Shown: positions 1 to 9,700 of the stretch, in pieces | Position numbering within the stretch: the first letter of the stretch is position 1 | Layout: every line of letters begins with the position of its first letter | From: Atrichornis clamosus | Lineage: Eukaryota; Chordata; Aves; Passeriformes; Menuridae | NCBI GenBank assembly: GCA_013400975.1 | Contig: WBMZ01002686.1 | Location: 1-64,000 of the forward strand | Reading direction: 5' to 3' | Length of the DNA: 64,000 bases | Translations under genes and position numbers: made by a program | Notes under the pieces: generated by a model | What the model was told of the DNA's origin: nothing | The model's database searches: none | The model's input: only the letters and a program-made list of their open reading frames with translations

Positions 1-115
1 CCCTGAGCCCCGCGGCCCCGCGAACGACTGGCGGGCGGCGCCGCGATGCCCGGCGGCGGCAGCGGAGCCCCGACGTAGCGTGGCGTCGCGGCAGCCCGGT
101 CCCGCGGGGCGGAGG
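1..115 (+). other. KCNK13: 5' untranslated leader of KCNK13 (partial)
   Basis: This GC-rich sequence lies immediately before the KCNK13 start codon at 116. Its left boundary is the window edge, so the transcription start is not defined. It contains one upstream ATG at 46, and an in-frame GTG at 80 that would add 12 residues. I chose ATG 116 as the start because its context is strong (A at -3, G at +4) and because the human protein begins at an equivalent place relative to the conserved LN-x-DN-ARF motif. Confidence 0.7.
46..78 (+). CDS. Short upstream ORF in the KCNK13 leader (10 codons)
   Basis: ATG at 46 opens a 10-codon frame (MPGGGSGAPT) that stops with TAG at 76-78, 37 bases before the main start codon. 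The ATG has G at -3 but C at +4, an intermediate context, so some ribosomes would be expected to initiate there. The peptide is low-complexity and unlikely to matter itself; if translated, the act of translation would lower or condition channel synthesis. Whether this ATG is inside the mature mRNA depends on the transcription start, which is outside the window. Confidence 0.45.
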   Translation: MPGGGSGAPT

Positions 116-455
116 ATGGCGTGTCGCGGCGGCTGCTGCTGCTCCAGCGCGGGTCGCCTGAACGCGGACAACGCGCGGTTCCTCCTGCTGGCGGTGCTGA
201 TCGTGCTGTATATGCTGTGCGGCGCCGCCGTCTTCTCGGCTATCGAGCTGCCCACGGAGCGGGAGGCCAAGGAGCGCTGGGAGGAACGGCTGGAGAACTT
301 CACCCGGCGCCACAACCTCAGCCGCGCCGAGCTCCGGCACTTCCTCCGGGAGTACGAAGAGGCAAACGTGGCCGGCATCCGCGTCGATGACATCCGGCCC
401 CGATGGGATTTCACCGGCGCTTTCTACTTCGTGGGCACCGTCGTTTCTACTATCG
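116..455 (+). CDS. KCNK13: KCNK13 (THIK-1, K2P13.1) coding exon 1: N-terminus, M1, cap and most of pore loop 1
   Basis: This exon encodes residues 1-113 and the first base of codon 114 of a two-pore-domain potassium channel. Visible elements are a cysteine-rich cytoplasmic N-terminus (Cys3, 7, 8, 9), membrane helix M1 (about 22-43), and the extracellular cap (about 44-95) with two N-glycosylation sequons, N61-F-T and N67-L-S. Pore helix 1 follows (about 97-111), then the start of the first selectivity filter, T112-I113-G114. The cap has no cysteine, so the inter-subunit cap disulfide of many K2P channels is absent. By recollection, human THIK-1 aligns almost without gaps, apart from two extra residues here near the N-terminus. 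The exon ends in phase 1 at a GTGAGC donor. The same frame runs open into the intron to 883, but that stretch is not channel sequence. Confidence 0.96.
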
Positions 456-469
456 GTGAGCGGTGGGAC

Positions 470-487
470 GGGCGGGGCCCGGGGCGG
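470..487. promoter_or_regulatory. Two GC boxes just inside intron 1
   Basis: GGGCGGGGC at 470-478 and GGGGCGG at 481-487 are consensus GC boxes of the Sp1/KLF type, 15-32 bases after the exon 1 donor and inside the CpG island. Such clusters are common at CpG-island promoters, so binding is plausible but is inferred only from the motif. Confidence 0.4.
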
Positions 488-800
488 TGTCCGGACCAGG
501 ACTGGGATGCCGGGGATGCGGAGGTCCTCTCCTCGTTCCCAGCTCCCGGGCTCATAGCGCGCTCGTGCCGGTGCCGGGCATGGTCCTGTCACCTCGCTGC
601 TCCATTTTCTCTGCCTTCTCCTGTCGAAGAGGCGCTGCCGCGGGCGCACCACTTGCGGGAAGCGCTCAGCTCTTGGAGCGCGCAGAAGCACGGGGCAGCC
701 CGGCGGGCCCTGGGGTCCGTGCTCCGGGCGGGCAGGGCAGCGGCCACCAGGCTGAGCCCCGCCGGTGCCACTTGCCTGCGCGGATCAACTTGTTCTCGGG

Positions 801-1865
801 ATGCGGTGGCAGACTTTGTGAGGGACCAGTCGCATCCAAAGCCGAAGGCTTTAAACAATCGCTGTATATCTTTAAATTCTTAGAAGTCTTATTGCAAATC
901 TTAGATCTGGAGGTTTCATAGGCTATATGCTCAGGAGGGCTCTCAGAAGGATCGTCAGGTCTTAACACGAACCATAAAATGAATTTCGTGGTGTCCAGCA
1001 GCAAACTACACAACTTGGAAAGGTTGGTTTTCAAACCACTCGGGTTTTTGCTCTTCAGGCTTTTCGAGGCAGAACCGTAAAGTCGGTGGGTACAGTTTAT
1101 TTCGCTTGTGAATAAACCCAAGTTTATTCAGGCTGAAGGAGCCTTCGGGGGAAGGTGGTGCTGAATAGAAATTCCGACGGGTCTGACAGGTGTTCATTAA
1201 GATGAAAAGGGATAGCACCAGGAACTGACATAAGCACCTCAGGGAGCCCGTAAGTGTCTACAGAAAGGCTTCATTCAGGGAGCTCCAGACAGCTAAAAGC
1301 CTCGGAGAAACGGAGCTTGCTTTAGTTAAAGACAGGAGATCTGTGTGCAATTACCACTGTGACAAATGGGATCACTATATCTTAGTAATGGTATATCCAA
1401 TTCACATCAGTCTCCCTCCACAAGTGAAACGCACACTGAGGTGTGATTGTTTAATTAACAACAGCTATTCTTCAGGAAATCTCCATTAACAGTTTTTTCC
1501 CAAAGAGGAGTTTAGAGATGCCTTGCTTTGTGTGGGCTGTATAAGAGTTTGTGCTGTCCTGTCGCACACCCCTCCCTAATACTGTTTTTTAGGTCTGGGT
1601 TTATTATGTTGTTAAAGATGTCATTTGGCTGGTTTTGTATTTCCTCAGGGCTTCAAGATTTGGATGGTTTGTGTCCTTAAAGTCTGTAAGACCCAAGAAC
1701 TATGCTTCAGTGTTCTGCTGAACTGGTAATTTAAAGTAACTTAACACATTGTTATGCCCATTTTTTGTGGATTGCTGTAGTTTGTTTGCCATTGTAACAT
1801 CTCTCTTGAAGCGTGCTTCTTGTATGATCAGAATACAGTATTTATGCTAATATTTGCTACAGCCA
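801..1865. other. Intron stretch with no recognised feature
   Basis: AT-rich intronic DNA after the CpG island. I see no coding signature, tRNA or clear repeat. Short open frames on the minus strand (666-1121 and 1006-1218) have no family resemblance. Confidence 0.6.
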
Positions 1866-2245
1866 TAAAATCATAGTAATAAGAGCTGGGACCAGATCTC
1901 AGAAGTCTACTTGCTTTGCCTGTGTTCCTAGAGGAGGTCAGTTAGATGTGACTTCTATTTTTTTGGGATCGATGTTTGTCCAAGCTGCGATTTCGAACCT
2001 GCAATGTTGGAGATTCCACAGCTTCTATAGGAATCCAGCCTTGTGCATTATTACCCTGAGGTTTTCCTGATGTCTACCTGACTGCAATTCAGTGATGTGT
2101 GTTATTTTTGTCTTGCCATCCTTCATACCCAGAGAATGGCCTCTTAGGTACTCAAAGACCATTGCCAATGTGTCCCTTCAGTCTTCTCTCAATTCAGAAA
2201 ATCACAGTGTTTTACCCCTGTTTTGCAGTGATACAGTTACCTCTC
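1866..2245 (-). repeat. Old CR1 LINE fragment (3' part), antisense to the gene
   Basis: The stretch follows the antisense order of a CR1 3' end, heavily diverged. A tail-like 'aaatcatag' at 1867 is followed by a 'gagattccacagcttc' segment near 2010 matching the usual 'gattccacaacctc' block. A 'tcccttcagtcttctctc' segment follows near 2170. No reading frame survives. The divergence suggests an old insertion, and the boundaries are approximate. Confidence 0.5.
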
Positions 2246-2860
2246 ATGTGTATTAACTGATGCCAGGAGTTCTACATTAATATATGTCCTATATAAATGA
2301 GATTGTTAAGGAGAGAAGTGTATCTGGGGTCTTATTAACTGTAGGTGCTCACAAACACAAGAACCCACTTATCCATTCTGACTTTTTGGTAATTTCTGTG
2401 ACTTGATTTCCATTGCCCACATTTCACAGCTCCCTCAATGTTTCTGCAGAAAAGTCATCAATTCCAACAGAAATAGGTGGACATTACTATCCCTGAGCAA
2501 TACAGAGAGTTAGCACACTGGCATATTTGCAGTGTCTAATTCTTCCGCTGTTCCTTGAAACCACTGGAAATAAACTGCTATTGACTTCAGTTGCATGAAA
2601 TGAAGAATTTATAATGCATCAAGATACCCTCATCTCATGTACAGCTATTTTTCTTTCTATAACTTTAGAAGAAAGAACTTTATTTCCTTTTTATTTAAAC
2701 CCACCCCTGCAAAACACTTATGTCCCGCCTAGCCCATATTATGATCTTGATTAGAACCTGTTCATTTTAACTGTTAATGGAATAAAATGTATCTTGTTAA
2801 AAAGGCATAACCTGAAGCAACTCCTCACACTGACTTATGACATGCCTACCCTTTTCACAG

Positions 2861-3113
2861 GCTGCTGGAAGTTGGAGGGGTTCTCTGGAGATAATTTAAT
2901 CCAACCCCCACACTCGAAGTAGGGTCAGCGACAGCCAACTGCTCAGGGCTGCGTTCTGTTAGAGTTTGGGTATCTCCATGGGTGGAGGTTCCACAAGCTC
3001 TCAGGACAACCTGTGCCTGTGTTTGACTAGCCTCACATTAAAAGAAGGTATTTTTCTCCATTCAAATGGAATTTGCTGTATTTCAATTTGTGCCTGTTGC
3101 TTCTTGTCTTCTC
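2861..3113 (-). repeat. CR1 LINE fragment (3' end), antisense
   Basis: Typical antisense CR1 3' sequence. It has 'ttaatccaaccccca' near 2897, the 'gggtatctccatgggtggaggttcc' type block near 2970, 'aggacaacctgtgcctgtgtttgac' near 3003, and 'atttcaatttgtgcctgttgc' near 3079. It is closer to consensus than the 1.9 kb copy. It ends abruptly near 3113, where the sequence stops resembling CR1, so the copy is 5'-truncated, as most CR1 copies are. Confidence 0.85.
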
Positions 3114-3840
3114 TATGTGAACTGTGTGAGAAGTGAGGCAAAGGAGAAAATTTCACAAAATGAGGTACATTTTCTGGAGAAGTTGTCAACATTTGCGTCC
3201 TTTCTCTCTGCAAAAAGCTGCAGCAGATTGGGCTGGACGTGTGAAGTCTTGGTAAAAGGTGAGAAAAGAGAGTTGTCAACCAATGCATTATCTGAGGCCC
3301 AAAAGGTAAAATTGCCTGGAGTGAAGGCTGAGATTTTTACCATAGAGAGCAATGAGCAACTACATGGTGTATTTTACAGAAGGGTTAGAAGGAGTCACAG
3401 CATCTTCTTTAAGCAGCCTCTTAGAAGAGGTTGCTTATGGAAGTGTTGCTTACTAACGGGGAAGTCTACATGGGGTGAGATAGCCACACTGTCCATGTTA
3501 CAGCTGTGTCATGGAGGGAAGGAGGGAGTTCTGGTCAGTGTCAGAACGTGCCTGTTTCCTCATTTTCACCTGTCAGTGCTGTTCCTACTAAGTGGAGTTA
3601 CAGCTGTGCAAAAGGAAAGTGTGTCTGTGAGATAACACCCAGCAAACCACCAAGGTCATTAAACCCTGAGAGCTGGACTACTGCTTCTGGCCTTGAGATC
3701 ACCCTGTCTTTACCTTACACAGACTGAGCAAAGGGTGGCAGTCTCACTGAGTGCTCCACCTGGGGCCATGGCCAAGCTCACTCTGGTGTCCCAGACGAAA
3801 TGATGCACCATTACTTAACTGTACCACGTCTGAACTATTC
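3114..3840. other. Intron stretch between two CR1 copies
   Basis: Unique-looking intronic sequence. The plus frame 3066-3635 (189 codons) starts inside the neighbouring CR1 copy and shows no domain, so I treat it as chance. Confidence 0.5.
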
Positions 3841-4475
3841 AGAATCATACAATTGTAGAACATCCTGAGTTGGAAGGGATCCTCAAGGATCATCGAGTCC
3901 AACTCCTGGCCCTGCACATGACAACTTCGAGAGTCCAAGAGTCATACACTGTGCCTGAGAGCATTGTCCAAACACTTTTTGAACTCTGTCAGGCTTGGTG
4001 CTGTGACCACTTCTCTGGGGAGTCTGTTCCAGTGCCCAACTATCCTCTGAGTGAAGAAACTTTTTCTAATATCCAACCTAAACCTCCCCTGATACAACTT
4101 ATGGCCATTTCCATGGGTCCTGCCACTGGTCATGAGAGTGAAGAGATCAGTGTCAGCCCCTCTTCTTCTCCTTGCAAGGAAGTTGTAACTGCAATGAGGT
4201 CTCTCCTCAGTCTCCTTCAGGCTGAACAGACCAAGTGACCTCAGCTGCTCCTTAGGTGGCTTCCCCTCAGGGCCCTTCATGATATGCATGGCCCTCCTTT
4301 GGGTGCTCTCTAATAGTTTAATATCTTTTTTATATTGTGGTGCCCAAAACTGCACACAAGACTCAAGGTGAGGCTTCACCATTGCAGATCAGAGCAGGAC
4401 AATCACCTCCTTCGGCTGGCTGGCAATGCTGTGCTTATTTGAACTTCTACAGCACAAGGTAGCCTGGTTCTCCTA
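3841..4475 (-). repeat. CR1 LINE fragment with the end of the reverse transcriptase ORF, antisense
   Basis: This is the 3' end of a CR1 retroposon on the minus strand. From 4382 down to 3942 the minus strand is open for 146 codons and reads as the C-terminal part of the CR1 ORF2 protein. Recognisable pieces are 'LLESTQRRAMHIMKG', 'SLGLFSLKETEERP', 'YQGRFRLDIRKSFFTQRIVGHWNRLP' (abridged here as the RFRLDIRK and HWNRLP motifs) and a final 'LTEFKKCLDNAL'. The 3' untranslated tail runs from 3941 to 3841 and includes the 'gttggaagggatcc' block. The polymerase core is missing, so the copy is 5'-truncated and cannot move by itself. The open frame suggests a younger copy than its neighbours. Confidence 0.92.
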
Positions 4476-6059
4476 ACTTACATCTTTCTTCTTAAATATT
4501 GTTTATACTGCAAACAGCCCTAATAATTCAAAATGACCTGCTTTAGCCATTAGGCCATAACCAGAGCAGGAAAAATATCTCTAGAGCAAAAGGCTTTTTA
4601 GTAAAATTGCAGGTAAAGTGAGGCCATCTACTTGCCTTACAGAGACTGCCAAGTAGTTGTCAACTCACTTAAGTTGTAATTGCCACCAGCCTTGGACTGC
4701 ATCTGTTAATAATCTGGAACATTCCCCACCTTTGAAAGACGTGCTCAACTTTACCATAAGCTTTCTATAATATATGAAAGATCTGTATAAAGCAAAGATG
4801 TAGGGAAAATGTGAAAAGGAAAACATTGGTTATAATGATAGGATTGTCACCAGTGTCTGCTATATGCAGAACAAAGTAGAAATCTTAAAGCAATCCATGT
4901 AACGGAAAGGAAGTATAAAATTAAATCAACCTGGAAACCTTGCTTTTAGAAGCAAGATCTACAGAAGGTACAGGTATGATAGCCTAGCATGTTTGCTCTT
5001 GGACACTGGTTAAAATACAAGTTAAGCCACATGGTAACCCACAAGGTTAGGGGAAAGGCCAGGTCCATTCTCACATGTAAATTTTCTTACTTCTGTTAGT
5101 GCCAGTCATCCAATTTTACAGAAGATATCTAACTCAGATGAATTAATATGTCCTAATGCGCCTGTTCCCTGACTGGAACAAAATAGCTGATGTGCCAAGT
5201 GCAAAGGTTGCTACTTACACTATTAGTGTTGAAATTTTGGTGAAATAAATCCCACCCTAGCAATCTACACATAGGCACCCAGGCAGTAGCAAAACCAGAT
5301 CACTACACCACTATTGACAATACTGACTGTAACTTCTCTACCACAGGTTCTTTCTCTCTCTCTCTCTCTCTCAAATGAGAGCAGTAAGTAGTTAAAAGCA
5401 CTCTGAAATCTGTAAGGGAAATAATGTTATTAGTTACACTCTCTCAAAATCAAGATTAGGTTTTATTGTGAGGAGTTGGCATTTTCCAGGGCATGACTTT
5501 ATCATAATAGGGGATTCCTGTGTTTGCAGGTGAATGTGCTGGGACCTGAGCACAAGTTCCCTAGTAAGTTTTTGGAACATATAAGCAACTTACGAAAAAA
5601 ACCTTTCTGGATTTGACTTTAACCTAGTAAGTTTACAAGGCAACTTCTGTGACCACAGAGTGGCAGAGTTCATTATTCTTTAGAGGGAAAGGAAGAATAC
5701 AGAAAACCAGGGGATTTTGAGAACAAAGCTTTAAATAGAGACCTGCAGTTTAGAATCTCAGAGGAAGCAAAACTAAAGAAAAATTAGTTAAGGTGAGTTA
5801 TGAGTTTCCTGGACAAAAGATATGAATGATGCTGGCTCGAGGGATCCAAATGTGGAAGGAGGACAGGAACTGTAATAAAAGACAAACATGTACATTTTAA
5901 GTTAATTTCTGTCACAAGAAGGAAGCATATAGAAAATGGATAGAAAATTAGATCAGTGAAGACAAATAAAAGGAATAATACGGAAATACAGGAACAGATA
6001 CAAAATGATGCTATTAACAAGGGGTGTCAAGGGTGATGTGAACTGATTCATCAGCACAA
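4476..6059. other. Intron stretch without a gene
   Basis: AT-rich intronic DNA with one short CT microsatellite (5353-5372). No conserved coding pattern or clear repeat family is recognised. Part of 5780-6060 could be a further degenerate 5' portion of the adjacent CR1 copy, but I could not anchor it. Confidence 0.5.
5353..5372. repeat. (TC)10 microsatellite
   Basis: Ten uninterrupted TC dinucleotides following a TT. The run is long enough to be polymorphic between individuals. Confidence 0.95.
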
Positions 6060-6705
6060 TATTGATGAGAAATACTAAGAAAAACATTGGTCTGCTGTAC
6101 AGAAAAGAGGAAAACTCTCAACAAATGATTCCAAGAAGGCTGAAATGTTTAACGGCTTTTTCTGTATCAGTCTTCTGAAAAGGTCAACTCTTAACTAATA
6201 TGTGGTACAATTAACACTTGTATAAAAGGGGGAAATAAAAGAACATATTAGAATCCCTAAACCTGTTAGATCTTTTCAAATCATTTAAGCCAACTCAACT
6301 GCATTCTAGAATATTCAAAGAAATTACTAAAGAAATAATGAGCACTTTGGCAACTCACAGAAGGGGTTGAAATTCCAGGCAACTTAGAATGACAAACATT
6401 TTGCCAGTCTTTAAAAAAGGATTGATGAGAGGAAGAAAAAAAAGAATTGGCTTAAATTGCAACAAAGAACATTCAGGTTGTGTACGAGAAAAAGTTTCCT
6501 AAATGAAGTGAAGCAATTGTGCAGTCTTCCTAGGAATGACATAGAGACTTTATCACCAGAGTCCTTTACACTCAGGTTAACCAGACACCCCAAAAGAATT
6601 ATGCCAGAATCCTTAATTCCATCACTGGGCAGTGAATGGACAAGATGACCTTTTTCTGCCTCTGCCTGGGCTTTTTTCCCCAGGTTCTATGATAGTATGT
6701 ATCCC
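6060..6705 (+). repeat. Ancient CR1 LINE fragment, sense orientation
   Basis: A decayed CR1 copy in the gene's orientation. Near 6148-6180 a frame gives 'NGFFCISLL', resembling the conserved AFF-x-SVF segment before the reverse transcriptase. Near 6372-6425 a frame gives 'NILPVFKKG', the reverse transcriptase P-x-FKKG motif. From 6457 to 6648 a frame gives 'QQRTFRLCTRKSFLNEV', the CR1 RFRLDIRK-type segment of the ORF2 C-terminus. The 3' part near 6630-6690 follows the 'ctagatgacct...tctatgat' tail. The middle of the polymerase is missing, so this is either internally deleted or two fragments. Its divergence suggests an old amniote-era insertion. Confidence 0.7.
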
Positions 6706-6715
6706 TGATAGCCTC

Positions 6716-6743
<28 letters not shown>
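6716..6743 (+). repeat. A28 homopolymer
   Basis: Twenty-eight consecutive A residues a few bases beyond the 3' end of the ancient sense CR1 fragment. CR1 elements normally end in a short tandem repeat rather than poly(A), so this tract is probably a later expansion or the tail of another retroposed sequence. Assembly or polymerase slippage could also alter its length. Confidence 0.95.
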
Positions 6744-6747
<4 letters not shown>

Positions 6748-9700
6748 AGGTGTTGAGCACACTGCATATAGAGTCCTGTCCTTTGGCAATTTTTCACTTC
6801 TAATTTTAGAGTGCAGATAGAAATAATTTTTTGACAGCTTTACACCAAACTTTTTAGATTTTTTTTTTTAAACCTTTGGGAAATGAAAATAACATTTTAA
6901 TATTAGGATTAAGCAGGCTTTCAGATGTGCAATTATGCTCCCCTGCTTGGTATACGTCTCAAATTAAATAAAATTTAAACCAGCCCGAAATAGAACCAGT
7001 CATGGACTGAGAAACACACGCTTAATTAAAGCAGTGAAATCAGATATGACAGTATCTTTACTGCTGCTGGAATGAAAAAACCCCAACTGGGTGGAAAAAT
7101 AGTAATCAAAAAAAACAGCAAAAAATAAACAGAACATTACTTTGAAGAACCTGGTATTGTAAGGAGTTAAGTACTTTGCTGGAAGTCTCTGTTTGGGTAG
7201 TTCTACCTGCTTTTGCTTGTGTTTCATATACTGGCATAACTTGGAGCAAAGAGCATGAGGAGGGTACTGTTACTGTCTGGTTTTTGCACAAAACACTGCT
7301 GAAAATGGAACGTAGCCCTTTCGGTGCCACGCAGCAGGCACCACGTAAGAACTCTGTGTGTCTGAAGGAAATGCTGCCAGTTCTCTGGGTGAACATGGGA
7401 AGGAGCCTCCATCCCCAGGCTGTTACTGCAGCGCTTTCGGAAAGGTGAGGAGATCAGCAGCAGGCCGTGCTCGTGGCTGCCTCCGCAGCTCCCTGGCAGA
7501 CTGGGCGTGCAGACCTGGCTCGAGGAAAGCTCCAGCAGGTGTTGCCTTCCTCCAGATGGGCCAGCTGGAGAACGTGTCCATTCTTCAGCCAGGCCACTCT
7601 CCAGCATACTCCCCCTGTGAACTGATAGTCCTGCTATAATTCTACTACTACTGCCTAATACTTACTTCTACGGCATCTGTAATTTTCCAAGGCAGAAGAT
7701 TCTGAGGAGCCTGCTGCAGGCTGAGCTGGAGATCACTACTATGGACTGCAGCACTCAGTGTCTGAGGGTTTTCTGACTAGAGTGGTGACACAAGTTTTCC
7801 TATTCCCTGGAGGAAAAAGTGCTTTTTTAATTGAAAGCAGAAGTCTAATCAGGGCTGAGAAAACTAAAAATGCCATGAAGTGGGATAAGTTGAATGGAGA
7901 AAAGAAAAACACTAATTTAAACAAGTTACTTGCTGGTTATGGGAGATGTCCTAATTTGTCCAGTGGATTAATTCTAGGAATAACGAGGGTCTAGGTATGC
8001 TGAATAGTAAAACTGGTAAAAAAAAGAAGAGAGAGACTATATTGACTTAAGTGATTAATAACCTGTCAGTTCAAATAATGATTTATATTATAGTTATTAA
8101 TTTAAAGTAATTATTTTGACTTAGATTAACCCACACATAACAAGAAGGATAAATTTGTTCTAAATTAAATAATAAATGCTGGAAAAAGGCTTGCAAACTT
8201 AAATCCCAGTATCAGCTGACTATCTTGACTGAATTTAAGAATAGTTTGGTAAAGGTATAAAATACCGAAAATAAAGGCTTTGTTACTATTGATGTTTGTT
8301 TACTCATGGATAGTACTATTTGTCCAATGGAATTATTTCAGCTGTCAAAGGGAAAAATTTTTTCAGGTGACTGATATACTAACAGTCAATTTATTAAAAC
8401 TTTTTCAGCATAGTAAAAATACTTCAAAACAGAATTGTTTCAATATTAAAAATGAAAAAAATACTTTTGTAGATGACTAGTGAAATATCATTGAAATATT
8501 ATAATATAATTTAGATTGCTAGGAAAAAGATTTAGGATTATAACACCGAGATTTTTATAGCATTCATGAGACTTAAGTGTTCCATTGATTTCACACTGCT
8601 ATCCCTGAAGGCAGAATGTGGTTCGTGGAAGTGTTTCAGTCTTCTTGACATGTGAAAATTCAATATATCGGTAGGTGCTGTTGATTGCAAATATAGCCCA
8701 CGTTTTTTCAACCTCAAACCAATTTTGAGTTGGAGGTGGTTTTGTTCTCACAATGAGAATGTTAATAAAACCCTAAATGTGATTTTATTCACACACAACT
8801 AATCATGCCTATTTTAAGTGTGTCAGTTTTTAATAGAAAGCACTTCTGCTGGAAATCTGATTGTTGTCACTTATTAGAAAACTACGGAAGTGGAAAGTAT
8901 ATATTCTTTCAGTGTAAAGCTGTAACATTATTAAAAAACCCACAAGGAGTAGCAAAACATTGAATTTAAAAGTACTAAAAGTGCAAACTAGAAAAAAGAA
9001 AATTCTATTTTAAGCACGTATTTGCATCCATTTTGTACTTTTCCACAACACTCTTTTGCAGGAATTAGTCAGAACTTCACAGCAACAGCTGTCCAGCCTT
9101 CTTGCTAAAATAGACTGTTCCTTGTGTACATCTGTGCTTGTGATTCTCTTATTCACACATGCCTGTACAGACAGCTGAGCTTTGTTGATTCTCTCTGCTT
9201 GAGGATAATGCCTACCAAACAGGCATGGTACTGAATTCCATGTTCTTACGCACACACATGAAGTTATTTATATAAAGCTCAAAAACTTAACAACTTAGAG
9301 CAAAACCAGCATGTTCCATTAATTGCTTTGAAAATAAGGAAATGTTATAGTCCACTTAGAAGCAGAAACATTTTTTTCTGAAGTTATTTCTATAAAAATA
9401 TACTAGAATAATGCTGTTAGGGTAAAATCTTCTCTATAAATGCAACTTTTCTTTCATATTGCAGATTAATTCCGTTTTTTAATATACCTTCCTTTTGTAG
9501 TCTTCCTACATCACATCTCTTTTCCACTCCCTGTATGCTGTCCACTGGCACTGTTTTGCTGTTTGTTCTAAGAAAAATATTTTGTACTGGCCAGTTTCTC
9601 TTATTATTCTAAGTAGGAGTTAATTTTGTTATACAGGCTGCTCTTCTTCCTTTCATTCTTCATGTATAATGCTTTAAATAGCAATTCTCATCTGCTCAAG

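Larger units (their letters stand above)
1..800. promoter_or_regulatory. KCNK13: CpG island over the KCNK13 5' end
   Basis: The first roughly 800 bases are very GC-rich and dense in CpG, covering the leader, coding exon 1 and the start of the intron. CpG density falls sharply after about 790, where the sequence becomes AT-rich like the rest of the intron. A CpG island at the first exon is typical of vertebrate neuronal and housekeeping promoters. The transcription start and core promoter probably lie at or just before the left edge, so only the downstream half of the island is visible. No TATA box is seen in the 115 bases before the start codon. Confidence 0.8.

Noticed and set aside
80..883. 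267-codon plus-strand frame spanning exon 1 and intron
   Set aside because: The codons before ATG 116 start at GTG in leader sequence. Those after 455 lie in the intron beyond a good donor site and do not resemble any K2P channel.
3066..3635. 189-codon plus-strand frame as a possible gene
   Set aside because: It begins inside a CR1 fragment, has no domain or composition typical of protein and lacks splice or promoter support.
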